This document shows positions 7,376 through 16,479 of a DNA stretch of 64,000 nt, piece by piece (position 1 is the first letter of the stretch; each line of letters opens with the position of its first letter). Source of the stretch: Burkholderia lata (GTDB lineage Bacteria > Pseudomonadota > Gammaproteobacteria > Burkholderiales > Burkholderiaceae). Below the pieces are notes generated by a model that saw only the letters and a list, made by a program, of their open reading frames with translations, was not told the DNA's origin and ran no database searches. Made by a program: the position numbers and the translations under genes. Location: assembly GCF_902499335.1 (NCBI RefSeq), contig NZ_CABVQK010000003.1, positions 186,001 to 250,000 of the forward strand, read 5' to 3'.

Positions 7376-8464
7376 ATGACTTCCGCATTCCTGCAAATCC
7401 AGCGCCTGCGCAAGACCTACGACGATGTCGTCGCGATCGACCAGGTGTCGCTCGATGTCCGAAAGGGCGAATTCATGACGTTCCTGGGGCCGTCCGGTTC
7501 CGGCAAGAGCACCACGCTCTATATCGTTGCCGGTTTTCAGGAGCCGACCGAGGGCCGGGTGCTGATCGACGGCAAGCCGCTGCTCGCCGTTGCGCCGAAC
7601 AAGCGCAACATCGGCATGGTGTTCCAGCGCTACACGCTGTTTCCGCATCTGACCGTGGGCCAGAACGTCGCATTTCCGTTACGGGTGCGCCGCCAGCCGG
7701 AAGCGGAAATCCGGAAGAAAGTCGACCAGATGCTGGAGCTGGTCCATCTTTCCGAGTTTCGTGACCGCATGCCGGCCCAGTTGTCCGGCGGGCAGCAGCA
7801 ACGTGTGGCGATCGCGCGCGCACTGGCCTACGATCCGCCGGTGCTGCTGATGGACGAGCCGCTCTCCGCGCTCGACAAGAAGCTTCGCGAAGAGATCCAG
7901 CTTGAGCTGCGCCGCATTCACCAGGAAACCGGCGTCACCATTCTCTACGTCACGCACGACCAGGAGGAGGCGTTGCGCCTGTCGGACCGGATTGCCGTAT
8001 TCAACAAGGGCTGCATCGAGCAATGCGGGACCGGCGAGGAGCTCTATGCGAACCCGGCTTCGCGCTTCGTCGCGAACTTCATCGGCAATTCCAATTTTCT
8101 TCCGGTGCGCGTCACGTCGAGCGGCACCGCGCAATCGAACGCGGTGTTTCCGAGCGGCCACCAAGTGGCGACCGCGGGCAATGCGTCCGTCGCCGTGGGC
8201 GGCGACGGCACGCTGATGGTTCGCCCCGAGCAGATGCGCATCCGCGCGGCCCAGGCGGCGCAAGACACGGCCGGCTTGCCGGTGACCGTTCGCGACATCA
8301 CGTATCTGGGCGACGCGATGCACTATTCGGTCACGACGCCGTGGGAGCAGGAGATCTCCGTCCGGATGCCGGCAGGCGATCACCGGGACAGCGGCATCGT
8401 CGTCGGTACCCGTGCGCTGGTGGACTGGGACGCACGTGACGTGCGCCTGTTCGCGCAGGCATGA
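7376..8464 (+). CDS. ABC transporter ATPase, PotA-like
   Basis: A 362-residue ATPase. Walker A is GPSGSGKST (residues about 39-47), the Q-loop is MVFQRYTLFPH, the signature is LSGGQQQRVAIARAL, Walker B is PVLLMDEPLSALD and the switch His is in YVTHDQEEAL. A C-terminal TOBE-like domain (about 240-360, MVRPEQMRI followed by a YLGDAMHYSV segment) is typical of PotA/FbpC importers. The gene starts 16 nt after the second permease and ends 14 nt before the second GntR regulator, placing regulator and importer in one transcript. Confidence 0.93.
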   Translation: MTSAFLQIQRLRKTYDDVVAIDQVSLDVRKGEFMTFLGPSGSGKSTTLYIVAGFQEPTEGRVLIDGKPLLAVAPNKRNIGMVFQRYTLFPHLTVGQNVAFPLRVRRQPEAEIRKKVDQMLELVHLSEFRDRMPAQLSGGQQQRVAIARALAYDPPVLLMDEPLSALDKKLREEIQLELRRIHQETGVTILYVTHDQEEALRLSDRIAVFNKGCIEQCGTGEELYANPASRFVANFIGNSNFLPVRVTSSGTAQSNAVFPSGHQVATAGNASVAVGGDGTLMVRPEQMRIRAAQAAQDTAGLPVTVRDITYLGDAMHYSVTTPWEQEISVRMPAGDHRDSGIVVGTRALVDWDARDVRLFAQA

Positions 8465-8478
8465 ACCGGTAGCCGGCG

Positions 8479-9186
8479 ATGCACGAATCGTTTCCATCCC
8501 TGAAGGTCGAGCGCCGTACGACCACGCTGCGGGAACTCGTCCTCGAGAAAATGCGCACGGCCATCCTCGATGCACGCTTTCTGCCGGGCGAACGGCTCGT
8601 CGAGCGGACGTTGTGCGAGGAACTGGGCGTGAGCCGTACCGTCGTGCGCGAGGTGTTGCGCCATCTGGAAGCGGAAGGGCTCGTCGATACGGTGCCCAAC
8701 CAGGGCCCGATCGTCGCCGTGCTCGATCTCGATCGGGCAGCCGAGATCTACGAGATTCGGGGATTACTGGAAGGCGAGGCCGCTTCGGCGTGTGCGCGGC
8801 TGGCGGACGAACGGACGATCGTGGAACTGGAAGCGCTGATCGATCGCATTCGGGATGCATTCGGAAGCCGGGATTACCGCAGCGTCCGGATGCTCACGAC
8901 GTCGTTTTACGAGCGCATGTTTCTCGCGGGGAAAAAGCAGGTGGCGTGGGAGATCGTGCAGTCGCTGATGGCGCGGATCAACCGCCTGAGGGCGATGACC
9001 ATCTCCTCGGACGATCGCGGGCAGCAGGCGGTGCAGGAGATGCGCCTGATCGTGGCTGCGATACGGGCCGGGAACGCGGCGGCCGCGAGCGAGGCTGCGC
9101 TTGCGCACGTCAACCGCGTCGCCGAAATTGCCCGGACGTTGTTGGGCGAAGGGCAGGAGCACGCCAGTGGGAAACACGCCGGATGA
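8479..9186 (+). CDS. GntR-family (FCD subfamily) regulator, paralogue of the one at 3005
   Basis: A 235-residue protein with the same layout as the first GntR. The winged HTH contains RLVERTLCEELGVSRTVVREVL and EAEGLVDTVPNQGP, and the FCD domain begins AEIYEIRGLLEGEAAS. Recognition helices are nearly identical between the two, so they may read similar DNA, while the ligand domains differ more. It is the last gene of the importer operon and lies just upstream of gabD. A tandem ATTGGATC repeat in the intergenic region could be its site. The two copies probably arose by local duplication (inference). Confidence 0.9.
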   Translation: MHESFPSLKVERRTTTLRELVLEKMRTAILDARFLPGERLVERTLCEELGVSRTVVREVLRHLEAEGLVDTVPNQGPIVAVLDLDRAAEIYEIRGLLEGEAASACARLADERTIVELEALIDRIRDAFGSRDYRSVRMLTTSFYERMFLAGKKQVAWEIVQSLMARINRLRAMTISSDDRGQQAVQEMRLIVAAIRAGNAAAASEAALAHVNRVAEIARTLLGEGQEHASGKHAG

Positions 9187-9324
9187 TGGCGCAGACGCGT
9201 CGATCGGACTGGTTGACGCGGGAGTGTCTTCTCTGACTCAAGTCCGTCCTGAATTTGTTGCAATGCTTGACCCGGTTTCGGCGCGCCACGGCAGTCGACG
9301 TGTCGCTTCGTGGCCGGATTTAAT

Positions 9325-9343
9325 ATTGGATCCGCATTGGATC
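9325..9343. promoter_or_regulatory. Tandem ATTGGATC repeat upstream of gabD
   Basis: ATTGGATC occurs at 9325-9332 and 9336-9343, 11 bp apart and therefore on the same DNA face, 36 bp before the gabD start. It is a candidate site for one of the GntR proteins. The motif differs from the TGGYATWCCA sites. Confidence 0.35.
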
Positions 9344-9378
9344 AACCGATACAAGTCTCTGCGAGTCGAGGAACGATG

Positions 9379-10839
9379 ATGGAATTTGGAAGTGCGTTGA
9401 AGGATCCGGCGCTGTTTCGCCAACAGGCCTACGTGAATGGCGAATGGCAGGCCGCGGCAAGCGGCGAAACCTTCGAAGTCCGGGACCCGTCAACCGGAGA
9501 CGTCGTTGGTACAGTGCCGTTGATGGGCGCGGCCGAGACGCGTCACGCGATTGAAGCCGCGAATGCCGCATGGCCGGCATGGCGCAAGAAGACCGCGAAG
9601 GAACGCGCGGTCGTCCTGCGCAAGTGGCACGACCTGATGATGGAAAACGCCGATGACCTCGCGCTGATCCTGACGACCGAGCAGGGCAAGTCGCTGGCCG
9701 AAGCGAAGGGCGAGATCGGCTATGCCGCATCGTTCCTCGAATGGTTCGCGGAAGAAGGCAAGCGCGTGTACGGCGACACGATCCCGACGCCGGCGAGCGA
9801 CAAGCGCATCGTCGTGACGAAGGAAGCGATCGGCGTGTGCGCGGCGATCACGCCGTGGAACTTCCCGGCGGCGATGATCACGCGCAAGGTCGGCCCGGCA
9901 CTCGCGGCAGGCTGCCCGATCGTCGTGAAGCCGGCCGAGGCCACGCCGTTCTCCGCGCTCGCAATGGCCGTGCTGGCCGAGCGCGCGGGCGTGCCGGCCG
10001 GCGTGTTCAGCGTCGTCACGGGCGACCCGAAGGCGATCGGCGGCGAGCTGACGTCGAACCCGATCGTTCGCAAGCTGTCGTTCACCGGCTCGACGCCGGT
10101 CGGCCGCCTGCTGATGTCGCAGTGCGCGGCGACGGTCAAGAAGGTGTCGCTGGAGCTCGGCGGCAACGCACCGTTCATCGTGTTCGACGACGCCGATCTC
10201 GACGCGGCCGTGCAGGGCGCGATCGCGTCGAAGTACCGCAACAGCGGCCAGACCTGCGTGTGCACGAACCGCTTCTACGTGCATGAAGCCGTGTACGACC
10301 AGTTCGCGCAGAAGCTCGCGGCGGCCGTCGGCCAGTTGAAGGTGGGCCGCGGCACGGAGCCGGGCGTCACGCAAGGTCCGCTGATCAACGAAGCAGCGGT
10401 GCTGAAGGTCGAGGCGCATATCGAGGACGCGCTCGCGAAGGGCGCGACCGTCGTGACGGGCGGCAAGCGCCACGCGCTCGGCCACGGCTTCTTCGAGCCG
10501 ACCGTGCTGACGGGTGTCACGTCGGCGATGAAGGTCGCGAAGGACGAGACGTTCGGGCCGCTCGCGCCGCTGTTCAAGTTCAGCAACGACGACGAAGTGA
10601 TCCGCCTCGCGAACGACACCGAGTTCGGCCTGGCCGCGTACTTCTACAGCCGCGACATCGGCCGCGTGTGGAAGGTTGCGGAAGCACTCGAATACGGGAT
10701 GGTCGGCGTGAACACGGGCCTGATCTCGAACGAAGTCGCGCCGTTCGGTGGCGTGAAGCAATCCGGCCTCGGCCGCGAAGGCTCGCACTACGGCATCGAC
10801 GACTACGTCGTCATCAAATATCTGTGCCTGGCGGTTTGA
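9379..10839 (+). CDS. gabD: Succinate-semialdehyde dehydrogenase
   Basis: A 486-residue aldehyde dehydrogenase that oxidises succinic semialdehyde to succinate with NAD(P)+. The conserved elements are PWNFPAAMITRK, the coenzyme-binding FTGSTPVGR, the general base in LELGGNAPFI and the catalytic Cys293 in SGQTCVCTN. The C-terminal PFGGVKQSGLGREGS is the GabD-type ending. Tandem ATGs occur at 9376 and 9379; GAGG at 9368-9371 is better spaced for the second. In this cluster it would feed the four-carbon product of ring cleavage into the TCA cycle (inference from context); a role in GABA use cannot be excluded. Confidence 0.92.
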   Translation: MEFGSALKDPALFRQQAYVNGEWQAAASGETFEVRDPSTGDVVGTVPLMGAAETRHAIEAANAAWPAWRKKTAKERAVVLRKWHDLMMENADDLALILTTEQGKSLAEAKGEIGYAASFLEWFAEEGKRVYGDTIPTPASDKRIVVTKEAIGVCAAITPWNFPAAMITRKVGPALAAGCPIVVKPAEATPFSALAMAVLAERAGVPAGVFSVVTGDPKAIGGELTSNPIVRKLSFTGSTPVGRLLMSQCAATVKKVSLELGGNAPFIVFDDADLDAAVQGAIASKYRNSGQTCVCTNRFYVHEAVYDQFAQKLAAAVGQLKVGRGTEPGVTQGPLINEAAVLKVEAHIEDALAKGATVVTGGKRHALGHGFFEPTVLTGVTSAMKVAKDETFGPLAPLFKFSNDDEVIRLANDTEFGLAAYFYSRDIGRVWKVAEALEYGMVGVNTGLISNEVAPFGGVKQSGLGREGSHYGIDDYVVIKYLCLAV

Positions 10840-10923
10840 TTCGTGCAATCGCAATTGCGTGCCAGAGCAATCCGGCACGCAGTCTGCGTGGACTAGACAT
10901 GCCCTGAGTGACTGCCATGTTTC

Positions 10924-11610
10924 TCAGCCAGCCGTTGCGAACCCAAGCCGATCGGCAAGCCGGTCATCGTCGAAATCCGGAAAGACAACCGCACCGCGCG
11001 TGGTCAGAACGTCCGCCTTCGGCGGCATGCCGATACCGATGAATTCGAGGCCGAGATGGTCGGCGACTTCGAGATCCCAAAGCCCGTCTCCGACGGAAAC
11101 GGTCCGGCAAGCTGACGCGACGCCATGGTATTCCCGAGCGCGTTCGACGGCAGCGGCAACAAGATCCGTCCGTGACGGGTACTCCGACGCCGTAACCAGC
11201 AGGTGGTCGTCAAACGAGATTCCCACGGCCTGCAGTTTCCGCTCGCTGACGCGCCGTACGCCACCCGTCGCAAAGACGATTCCCCAGCCGGAAGCCATCG
11301 CCTCCCGCACGAACCTGCGGGCGCCAGGGATTTCCTGGAGTTCCTGACGGGAAAGCGCATCCACGAAATTGCGGTCGATATCCTGCTCGAAGGCAGCAAC
11401 CGCCGATGCATTCATCGGGCTCCAGCCATTGGTCGCCAGTGCGTGCGCGAGGATGCCCGTGTCCGTGTGATGCGGATAGCGTGCCCAGTCGGTGTCGAGG
11501 GCAGGCAGGTTCAACGCAAGCAGCGCCGCCAGGAACGCGGACTGATGCACGGCGACCGAATCCGTCAGCGTGCCGTCGATATCCAAAACAAGTATGTGTT
11601 CGGTTTTCAT
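10924..11610 (-). CDS. HAD-superfamily phosphatase (phosphoglycolate phosphatase-like)
   Basis: A 228-residue HAD hydrolase. Motif I is LVLDIDGTLTDS with nucleophile Asp10 and acid Asp12, motif II is the Thr in VFATGG, motif III is probably the Lys in SERKLQAVG and motif IV is SVGDGLWDLEVADHLG. The helical cap (about residues 15-90) places it in the subfamily I group with phosphoglycolate phosphatase and beta-phosphoglucomutase. The substrate is unknown. It is a single gene, transcribed toward gabD and divergent from the WG-repeat gene. Confidence 0.87.
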   Translation of the reverse strand: MKTEHILVLDIDGTLTDSVAVHQSAFLAALLALNLPALDTDWARYPHHTDTGILAHALATNGWSPMNASAVAAFEQDIDRNFVDALSRQELQEIPGARRFVREAMASGWGIVFATGGVRRVSERKLQAVGISFDDHLLVTASEYPSRTDLVAAAVERAREYHGVASACRTVSVGDGLWDLEVADHLGLEFIGIGMPPKADVLTTRGAVVFPDFDDDRLADRLGFATAG

Positions 11611-11750
11611 TGAATGACATCGCGAAAGAGACGGCGTGAAGGTTTTCCAGAACCGACCGGCCGGTTCGATCGGTGGGCCGGCAAGCCGCTATCATAGGCA
11701 CCCGGGATGCCGAATGCCAACGCTTCACTCATAAAAAACAAGGAACTCCG

Positions 11751-12953
11751 ATGGCGCATCGCATGTACATGTTCAATCTGCAAGACGTCGGCCCGGCCGA
11801 CACGCCATGCCTGAACATGGTGGAGTGGAACTACGATTTCCCGACGGTGTTGAGTCCGCTGCTCGCGGCGGCGCCATTCCTTGCACGCAATCGTTGCAAC
11901 GATACCGGCGACGACGACGGGATCTATGCCGAAGCGGAAGGCGGCAAGGCACGGATGGCCAGGCTGTACGCGTTCCTGGAACGCCATGCCGACCGCCTCA
12001 TCGACGATCTCGACGCCTTCCGGGACGCAAAGCGACGGATATTCGCATTCCTCGGGAATCGCGCGGTGCATCGCTACTTTCACCTGAACGGATGGGATGT
12101 GTTCAATCTGTCGGTGGATCCGCACGTCGAGCAGGCTCGGATGCTGCTGGCGCGCATCGAGCGCGACAGCGCGCGGATCGAGCACGCGATCGAGGCCGAC
12201 GATCCCGCCATGCTCGACCAGTGCGAGGGCCTGGCGGAAGAAGATGTCACCAGCTTTCGCGAACTGATCAACCAGGATCACTACGACTACGGGTGGGAGC
12301 CGTTGACGTCGATTTACTACGACCAGGTCGAAGTGTTCGAGCAAGACGAAAAAATGGGCATCATGGCGATCACGGGCGAGGTGCTGGTGCCGCCGCATTA
12401 CGACGAGATTGGTTTCGATCGATGGATGGAAGTCGCCATCGTCCGGCAAGGCGACCGTTACGGACATGTCGATAGCCAGGGGAAAGAGATTACGCCGGTG
12501 CAGTACGAGCGTGTCTGGGCATTCTGGCGCGGCGAATATGCGCGGGTGCAGCACGACGGCAAGTTCGGAGTGGTGGATCGCAACGGGGTACAGGTCATCC
12601 CGTGCCGTTATGCGGCGTTGACCGTGCTGCAACACTCCGGCAGCAGGTGCTGGGCCGCCTGCGAGCACGAGCGCTGGGGGGTGCTCGATGCTTCAGGGCA
12701 ATGGCGTCTGCCGGCCGAGTACGATTCAATCGACGACGCGTTCGGCCGGATCGTTGCGATCCGTCCGGGCAACGACGTGCCGGAGATCTTTACGTGCCGC
12801 CTCGTTCGGCTCGGGACAATGCCCGACAACGATATCGAGGTGTTAGAGGTCAAACGCGACGACGACACCAAGGTGTTTCACTACAAGGTGACGCATGCGG
12901 ATACCGGTGCGATCACCGTGTTCGACGAAGATGGTGTGCAGGTTCGCACCTGA
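11751..12953 (+). CDS. WG-repeat protein
   Basis: A 400-residue protein. The N-terminal half (about 1-200) is rich in acidic and aromatic residues and not recognised. The C-terminal half carries at least four WG beta-repeats with the pattern 'KxGhhdxxGxxhhpxxYd': EKMGIMAITGEVLVPPHYDE, DRYGHVDSQGKEITPVQYER, GKFGVVDRNGVQVIPCRYAA and ERWGVLDASGQWRLPAEYDS. The start at 11751 is chosen because AAGGAACTCC lies 4 nt upstream; a frame open from 11673 lacks a signal. There is no signal peptide or membrane segment. WG proteins are found in surface, effector and defence contexts, and the function here is unknown. Confidence 0.85.
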   Translation: MAHRMYMFNLQDVGPADTPCLNMVEWNYDFPTVLSPLLAAAPFLARNRCNDTGDDDGIYAEAEGGKARMARLYAFLERHADRLIDDLDAFRDAKRRIFAFLGNRAVHRYFHLNGWDVFNLSVDPHVEQARMLLARIERDSARIEHAIEADDPAMLDQCEGLAEEDVTSFRELINQDHYDYGWEPLTSIYYDQVEVFEQDEKMGIMAITGEVLVPPHYDEIGFDRWMEVAIVRQGDRYGHVDSQGKEITPVQYERVWAFWRGEYARVQHDGKFGVVDRNGVQVIPCRYAALTVLQHSGSRCWAACEHERWGVLDASGQWRLPAEYDSIDDAFGRIVAIRPGNDVPEIFTCRLVRLGTMPDNDIEVLEVKRDDDTKVFHYKVTHADTGAITVFDEDGVQVRT

Positions 12954-13036
12954 GTCAACGGGTTCGCATCGACTGACGCCGAAGTACGCGAATTCGGGGA
13001 TGACGATGGCGTGGGTTCGACGGGTTGCGCGGCAGA

Positions 13037-15148
13037 TCAGGACCGGACGTCCGCGATCACGCGTCGAACCGCAAACGCCAGCGGATCGACCTCGTGAACC
13101 CCGACGGAAAGCGTGGCGCCCAACAACGTTGCAAGCTGTTCGAGTTGAGCGAAGGCGTATCCGGGATCCGCGGTGACGATGTTCACGAAGGCCATGCTTC
13201 GGCGATATCCCGGCTTGACTTCAATGCGTGTGCCGCTCGGGAGCCGTTGGTGGAGGGCTTCGCGAACCCGGCCGATATCAATCTCGCCGGGTTCGGTACG
13301 CCGGCCCTTTTGAGGCTTGGTACCCGGCACGACAAAATAGGCGCTGACACGTACTTCCTGGCCGTCGATGGCGCTGACATGCGCACCCTGTCGGTAGGCC
13401 AGCACGGCGAGCCGCTTGCGCCGCTCGAGTCCCGATACCAATACGCACGTGCCTGCGACGTCCGTCTGGCCCTCGCCGATCATTTGCGCGAATCGAACCG
13501 CTCTCTGGCCGGAATCGTCGCGCCATCCGAAATGCACCGCAAGCCTTGGCGTTCTGCCGATTTCCGCACCGAGTCGCTTCATGACCGACAGCACCGCCGT
13601 CTCATTCATCTCGTCAAACACGAGCTCCGCGGCGAGCGGGCGACCGGCCGCATAGGTGGTGAGCCATTGCCGAATCTCGACGAGTTCACCTGGCACGCTG
13701 TCACCCTGCAATTCGAGCGTGACGAGGATGACATCGCCATGCAGCCAGGTCCTGGCGGCGGGACGGGGCGTCAGGCTGGCCAGGTTGCGGGCGTCGTCGG
13801 CGCTCGACGCACGCACCGCCGCCAGCAGGTACACGTCATGGGCGTGGATTCCTTCGGGCACCACGTATGCGCCTTTCTTCCAGGCCAGCGCGCGCAGCTC
13901 CGGAAACAGGTCGTCTGCTTCGTATCCCGTCGCGATCACCGAGCGACCGATCGCCGCCAGCTCGCGAGGCGATCCTCCACCCGACAATCGCGGGCCCGCC
14001 ACCGCTTCTTCCTTGAACAGGCGCTTCCACTCGGACGAGTACTCGGCATCCGGCGCCCATGACGGCAGCAGTTGGGCGAGGTAGGCGTCCGCATCCGCGA
14101 TGGTCTCGAACTTCGCGACCATCACGCACTCGCCGCTGTTGTTGCCGGAGAATGCCTGCCACACACTGACTGATGGCGTGGACCGGGTTCGATACGCGTC
14201 CGTGCCGCGACGTGCGCAACCTCGCCGCGCGCTTGGCTGCCCGAGACGCGCGCGCTCGTTCCGCCATCCATGCAGGATTTCCTCCGCACTGGTCGCAGGC
14301 AGGCCGCCGTCATGGAACGAGCAGCCCTGCATGCGTCGATCCGGCGTGATGGAAACGAAGTCCAGACCTGCGCCGCAGTCGCCACTTCCGTCGGCGCCAT
14401 CGAACAATCTGGGTACGGGAACCGCATCGCCAAAGCACACTGACAGTCGGCAGGCAATCGGCGAATTCTGCACGATCGCCGCAAGCTGCGCCCGCCCGCG
14501 TGGCGAAAGGTGCCTGCGCGGATCGGGGCCGATGTAAGACAACAACGAGACATCCTGGCAACCCAGCACGGCCAGTTCAGCCAAAAGCGCGGGCAGCCCC
14601 TGCAGCACGGCATCATCGACGATCAGGTTGGCGCCCCATCGTTGCCCGTATTCCGACAGGACCGTGCTCGCGTCGCGCCAGCGCACGTCATCGTAGAGCG
14701 AGACGCGGACCTGACCGAAGCGGCCGGCGTAGGGCGCAAACGTGTTTCGCCGGATCAGCGTTCCGTTGGTCGTGACGTTCAGTGCAAGCGGCGTGGTGTG
14801 ATGGAGAATGTCGATCAACTCGGCGAAGCCACGGAACGCGAACGGCTCGCCGCCGCCAAAGGCCACTTCCAGCGTTCCCGCGGCGCTGAGGCCGCGAAGG
14901 ACGTCAACGGCCGACTGGACGGACCAGGCGCTGTCGCGCTGCACGTCGCGCGAGCAAAAATCGCAGGACAGGTTGCACTTGTTCGTTATCCCGAACATCA
15001 CGACTCGCGGGGCGGGGCGTCGAAAATCGCTGGTCGCTGCATTCTCGATCCGGATGTGCGTTCCCGTCGCGGGGTGAAAGCGCAGCAGTGCGCCATCCAG
15101 CGGATAGTCCCTGAATGCGTTGCGATCAAAACTCGTGGAAACCGGCAT
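13037..15148 (-). CDS. Radical SAM protein with partial auxiliary-cluster cysteines and a large unrecognised C-terminal region
   Basis: A 703-residue reading frame. Residues about 48-240 are a radical SAM domain: Cys58-x3-Cys62-x2-Cys65 (NKCNLSCDFCSRD) binds the 4Fe-4S cluster, and VAFGGGEPF (95-103) is the SAM-binding motif. DCGAGLDFVSITPDRRMQGC (257-276) and Cys311 resemble a SPASM/twitch region for an auxiliary cluster, as in RiPP maturases and sactisynthases. Residues about 345-703 match nothing I recognise and are mostly alpha-beta. The linker (about 305-342) is Arg/Ser-rich, and an ATG at Met343 could be the start of what was once a separate gene. A GAGAGGG ribosome-binding site precedes the ATG. 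No precursor peptide is apparent beside it. Confidence 0.78.
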   Translation of the reverse strand: MPVSTSFDRNAFRDYPLDGALLRFHPATGTHIRIENAATSDFRRPAPRVVMFGITNKCNLSCDFCSRDVQRDSAWSVQSAVDVLRGLSAAGTLEVAFGGGEPFAFRGFAELIDILHHTTPLALNVTTNGTLIRRNTFAPYAGRFGQVRVSLYDDVRWRDASTVLSEYGQRWGANLIVDDAVLQGLPALLAELAVLGCQDVSLLSYIGPDPRRHLSPRGRAQLAAIVQNSPIACRLSVCFGDAVPVPRLFDGADGSGDCGAGLDFVSITPDRRMQGCSFHDGGLPATSAEEILHGWRNERARLGQPSARRGCARRGTDAYRTRSTPSVSVWQAFSGNNSGECVMVAKFETIADADAYLAQLLPSWAPDAEYSSEWKRLFKEEAVAGPRLSGGGSPRELAAIGRSVIATGYEADDLFPELRALAWKKGAYVVPEGIHAHDVYLLAAVRASSADDARNLASLTPRPAARTWLHGDVILVTLELQGDSVPGELVEIRQWLTTYAAGRPLAAELVFDEMNETAVLSVMKRLGAEIGRTPRLAVHFGWRDDSGQRAVRFAQMIGEGQTDVAGTCVLVSGLERRKRLAVLAYRQGAHVSAIDGQEVRVSAYFVVPGTKPQKGRRTEPGEIDIGRVREALHQRLPSGTRIEVKPGYRRSMAFVNIVTADPGYAFAQLEQLATLLGATLSVGVHEVDPLAFAVRRVIADVRS

Positions 15149-15340
15149 CGGCGAGGCCCTCTCTTTTTTCCCGGGGATCCCCGTGAACCCGGTGATGCCA
15201 GGGGAAACCGTTGTATTTGTCTTGAGCGCGTTGCGCGCGAAGCGGAAATTATCCCGGCGTAGCCGGCAAGCGACAAGCTGCCGCCGCTGTAGCGTCGCCG
15301 CGATGACAGCGGCGACCCGATCAAAACCCGGCCGGCAAGA

Positions 15341-16099
15341 TCAAATCCGGTCGAAATTGAACGGCGTCACGTCCGGCAAGCCTTCGACCCGCTGTACGGC
15401 GACGCCGCACCAGGTGCCGATCATGTCGATCATGCGGCGCGCCCCGGCGCCATCATTGAACCGGCCCATCAAATCGATCGGCGGGCAGGCGCGAAAAACC
15501 AGCACGACTTGCACAAGATCCTGCTGGAGAGTCGTCCACGAGCCGCCCACGACTGCGCCGTCCAGACTCCGGCGAGCACCAATCAGCAAACGCTCGAGAT
15601 CGCGGCACGCGTAGGTATGCCGCACCGGCGTGCGCAGCAGCCGCATCGTGGTGACGTCGATCCAGCGCTCCCCGTCTCGCCAGCAGAAGCGGGTTTCACG
15701 CAGCGGGCCGCCGAACCAGCGCGCGCGCATCAGCTTGCAGCCGATCCAGATCATCAGCACGCCCACGCCGACGAGGAGTAGCACCGCGATGCCGAGGCCG
15801 AGCCATTCGTACCAGGCATGCAGCTCGTCGCCGGTCAGGAGCCCGGTCAGCGCGGGTACGCCGATCAGACAGGCCAGCCCCAGCGTGCTGAAGCCGAAGC
15901 CGAGCAGCCACCAGACGAAGCGGTTGATGCGCACGCGGCGCGGCGACAGCACCAGATCCCCGCCGTCGGGAACGCATCCGTAGCCGGCGTCGAACATCCA
16001 CCGGTCCGGGGCCAGCACGCCCAATATCATGGCGAGCAAACCCAGTCCACCGAGTGAGACGGTGACCCAGCCAACGATGGCTTCGATTAAAGGAGTCAT
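15341..16099 (-). CDS. Membrane protein of unknown function
   Basis: A 252-residue protein starting MTPLIEAIVGWVTVSLGG. It has three likely membrane helices in the first half: VTVSLGGLGLLAMILGVL, WWLLGFGFSTLGLACLIGV and GLGIAVLLLVGVGVLMIWIG. A soluble C-terminal part contains RFCWRDGERWIDVTT and a final GTWCGVAVQRVEGLPD. The start at 16099 begins at the first membrane helix; the frame stays open upstream to 16438 but that part is Arg-rich and lacks coding character. It runs in the same direction as the radical SAM gene but is separated from it by 192 bp. No family recognised. Confidence 0.72.
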   Translation of the reverse strand: MTPLIEAIVGWVTVSLGGLGLLAMILGVLAPDRWMFDAGYGCVPDGGDLVLSPRRVRINRFVWWLLGFGFSTLGLACLIGVPALTGLLTGDELHAWYEWLGLGIAVLLLVGVGVLMIWIGCKLMRARWFGGPLRETRFCWRDGERWIDVTTMRLLRTPVRHTYACRDLERLLIGARRSLDGAVVGGSWTTLQQDLVQVVLVFRACPPIDLMGRFNDGAGARRMIDMIGTWCGVAVQRVEGLPDVTPFNFDRI

Positions 16100-16479
16100 T
16101 GACCCGCCCAATTGAGATCCGCTGCGCCGCGCACAGCGGACGTCCGGTCCGATTCGATCGTCGCGATTCTGTCTGATCCCGTGTCGGGCCGCAAGCGGAT
16201 CGCAGAGGAGCGGGTTGCGATGCTTGCTTGCGGGAATCGAGAACGAAGGTGTCGGACAGCGGACCGTTATCGTTCGGAAATTTCTGGCCCTGTTGGGTCG
16301 ATCTGTCGAACGGCGCTCTCGACCCGAGGGGATGACCGATTCAGCGAGGCCGGCATTCACGGGCGCGGGGTGCGCTGCAACCGTCGTCACCCATTGCGCA
16401 CATTTGTCGACGTCATGCCCACGCAACCACCGCCACACGGCCTCGGGGCCCTAAGCCACGGAGCACGGGCCAGCAACGT
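16100..16479. other. Gene-free stretch between sensor kinase and membrane protein
   Basis: About 380 bp between the end of the histidine kinase and the start of the membrane protein, both on the minus strand. I see no convincing small gene, terminator or operator. It should contain the promoter of the membrane-protein gene. Confidence 0.5.

Noticed and set aside
15172-15183. CGGGGATCCCCG palindrome upstream of the radical SAM gene
   Set aside because: No loop or U-tract and no second copy; cannot be assigned as terminator or operator.
16039-16438. N-terminal extension of the three-helix membrane protein
   Set aside because: The extension beyond 16099 is Arg-rich and lacks coding character; the first membrane helix begins right after the ATG at 16099.
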